The translations under genes and the position numbers were made by a program. Under the pieces are notes generated by a model. It was not told where the DNA came from. It did not search any database and saw nothing but the letters and a program-made list of their open reading frames with translations. A stretch of 6,141 nt of DNA from Patescibacteria group bacterium (GTDB lineage Bacteria; Patescibacteriota; Minisyncoccia; Moranbacterales; UBA1568), in the NCBI GenBank assembly GCA_030916545.1, contig JAUPWI010000057.1, positions 1 to 6,141 on the forward strand, in the 5' to 3' direction. Shown here in pieces: positions 5,381-6,141 of the stretch. Numbering within the stretch: position 1 is the stretch's first letter; the number at the start of each line of letters is the position of its first letter.

Positions 5381-6141
5381 CTACTGATTATCATCCCGTT
5401 TCCGAAAGAATTCTGTCACTTCATCCGCCAGCTGACTCGGAACGATCTTAGTCTTAAGATACGCTTTGACCGCCCCGGCAGACAACATCTCACCCATATC
5501 GTCATCATCGACTGAAGCGGAAATGACGAAAATCGGTATGCGGGACGATTCCGGAGCCTGATGGATCGCGGCGATCAGATCCTTTCCGTTGATTCCCGGA
5601 AGCATCGCATCGGTGATGATCAGATCCAAACCTTTCTCCTGCTGCGCCCGCTCGAGTCCTTTGGTACCGTTGCGCTCGATCAATACCTCATACCCTTCGT
5701 CTTCCAGTTTCCGGACGAACATGTCCACGAAGACTTCCTCATCCTCGATGAAAAGGATGCGCTTCTGTCCGGACACGGATTGCTCGGTCAGTCTTGTCAT
5801 CGTCTCACTCACCAAGCGTCGATTTTCGTTCCTACCCTGCTCACCGAACTGCCGAAGATATCGGTTCACCTCCTCGACAACCTGGGACGGTGAAAAGTCC
5901 GTCTTGGGAATGAATCCGTTCGCGCCGAGCTTCACCGCGAGCTCCCGATCTTCTGGATTGGAAAGATTGCTGAAAATGACGATCGGGAGACCGGCCGGAT
6001 ACCGCGGGCCGCGCAGCTCCCGGAGCACCTCCAGTCCGGACATCTCCGGGATGACCAGGTCAAGCAGGATGATATCGAAATGCTGATCATCGACCGCCTT
6101 CAGGACCGCCCGGCCGTTCGTGATATTCACGACCTCGAAAC
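5381..6141 (-). CDS. Tandem-receiver response regulator, 5' end beyond the window
   Basis: Two-component signalling protein with two CheY-like receiver domains in a row and no DNA-binding or enzymatic domain after them. The frame stays open to the right edge, reading FEVV just before a GTG at 6130. That GTG falls inside the first receiver and is not the real start; roughly 35-45 residues with the first acidic pair are missing. Counting from the GTG, receiver 1 has phospho-acceptor Asp24 (LLDLVIPEMSG), Ser54 (IFSNLS) and Lys76 (FIPKTDF). A linker of about 25-30 residues follows. Receiver 2 (about 124-243) has the acidic cluster EDEE (129-132), Asp174 (ITDAMLPG), Ser204 (VISAS) and Lys226 (AYLKTK). 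Both look able to be phosphorylated. Both share a K-T-x-x-x-PSQ segment before the last helix, suggesting duplication. The SNL and LGA-NGFIPK wording is typical of CPR receivers. Stop is TAG; aspS follows after 12 bp. The cognate kinase is not visible, and an N-terminal output or kinase domain upstream cannot be excluded. Confidence 0.88.
   Translation of the reverse strand, partial: FEVVNITNGRAVLKAVDDQHFDIILLDLVIPEMSGLEVLRELRGPRYPAGLPIVIFSNLSNPEDRELAVKLGANGFIPKTDFSPSQVVEEVNRYLRQFGEQGRNENRRLVSETMTRLTEQSVSGQKRILFIEDEEVFVDMFVRKLEDEGYEVLIERNGTKGLERAQQEKGLDLIITDAMLPGINGKDLIAAIHQAPESSRIPIFVISASVDDDDMGEMLSAGAVKAYLKTKIVPSQLADEVTEFFRKRDDNQ

Noticed and set aside
1..6141. Mobile elements, CRISPR arrays, tRNA or rRNA genes, phage or defence genes
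   Set aside because: No direct-repeat arrays, transposase motifs, tRNA-like cloverleafs or unfamiliar gene clusters were seen. The genes are dense, co-directional housekeeping genes.

Overview
All genes lie on the minus strand, so transcription runs from high to low coordinates and the window reads right to left. In that order it holds the 3' part of a tandem-receiver response regulator, a complete archaeal-type aspartyl-tRNA synthetase (aspS), a 79-bp AT-richer gap, and then the cell-shape genes mreB, mreC, mreD and the 5' part of mrdA (PBP2). The mrdA gene runs off the left edge and the response regulator off the right edge. Coding density is very high, and the gap between aspS and mreB (3970-4048) is the only real intergenic space.

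The window suggests a bacterium of the Candidate Phyla Radiation (Patescibacteria), probably Parcubacteria-like; this is inference from protein character. Three things point that way. AspRS is short (439 aa), of the archaeal/nondiscriminating-like architecture without the GAD insertion. The receiver domains carry the 'SNL ... LGA ... K(T/A) .F.PSQVV' style common in that group. The MreB and PBP2 wording (GRGILINEPSVVAVNQ; AVSSDVYFY followed by a GGGYGG-type turn) also fits. Stops used are TGA (mreB, mreC, aspS), TAA (mreD) and TAG (response regulator), so UGA is a normal stop; this argues against the code-25 lineages (Gracilibacteria/Absconditabacteria). Base composition looks moderately GC-rich.

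Functionally, mreB-mreC-mreD-mrdA encode the core of the elongasome: the actin-like filament, its periplasmic scaffold, the membrane linker and the transpeptidase. RodA would be expected further left but is not visible. The response regulator and aspS are 12 bp apart and probably co-transcribed, although nothing in the sequence links their functions.

The genes are ordinary, and I see no undescribed multi-gene system. The most interesting stretch is the mreB leader. A perfect 11-bp inverted repeat sits just upstream of mreB, overlaps the best sigma70-like -10 box, and, read as RNA, holds a Shine-Dalgarno-like AGGA in its 5' arm and an AUG in its loop. That AUG opens a 9-codon reading frame whose stop overlaps the mreB start as ATGA. 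A similar mini reading frame exactly fills the mreB-mreC gap. None of mreB, mreC or mrdA has a convincing Shine-Dalgarno of its own, whereas aspS does, so translation of the mre cluster may depend on coupling or reinitiation.
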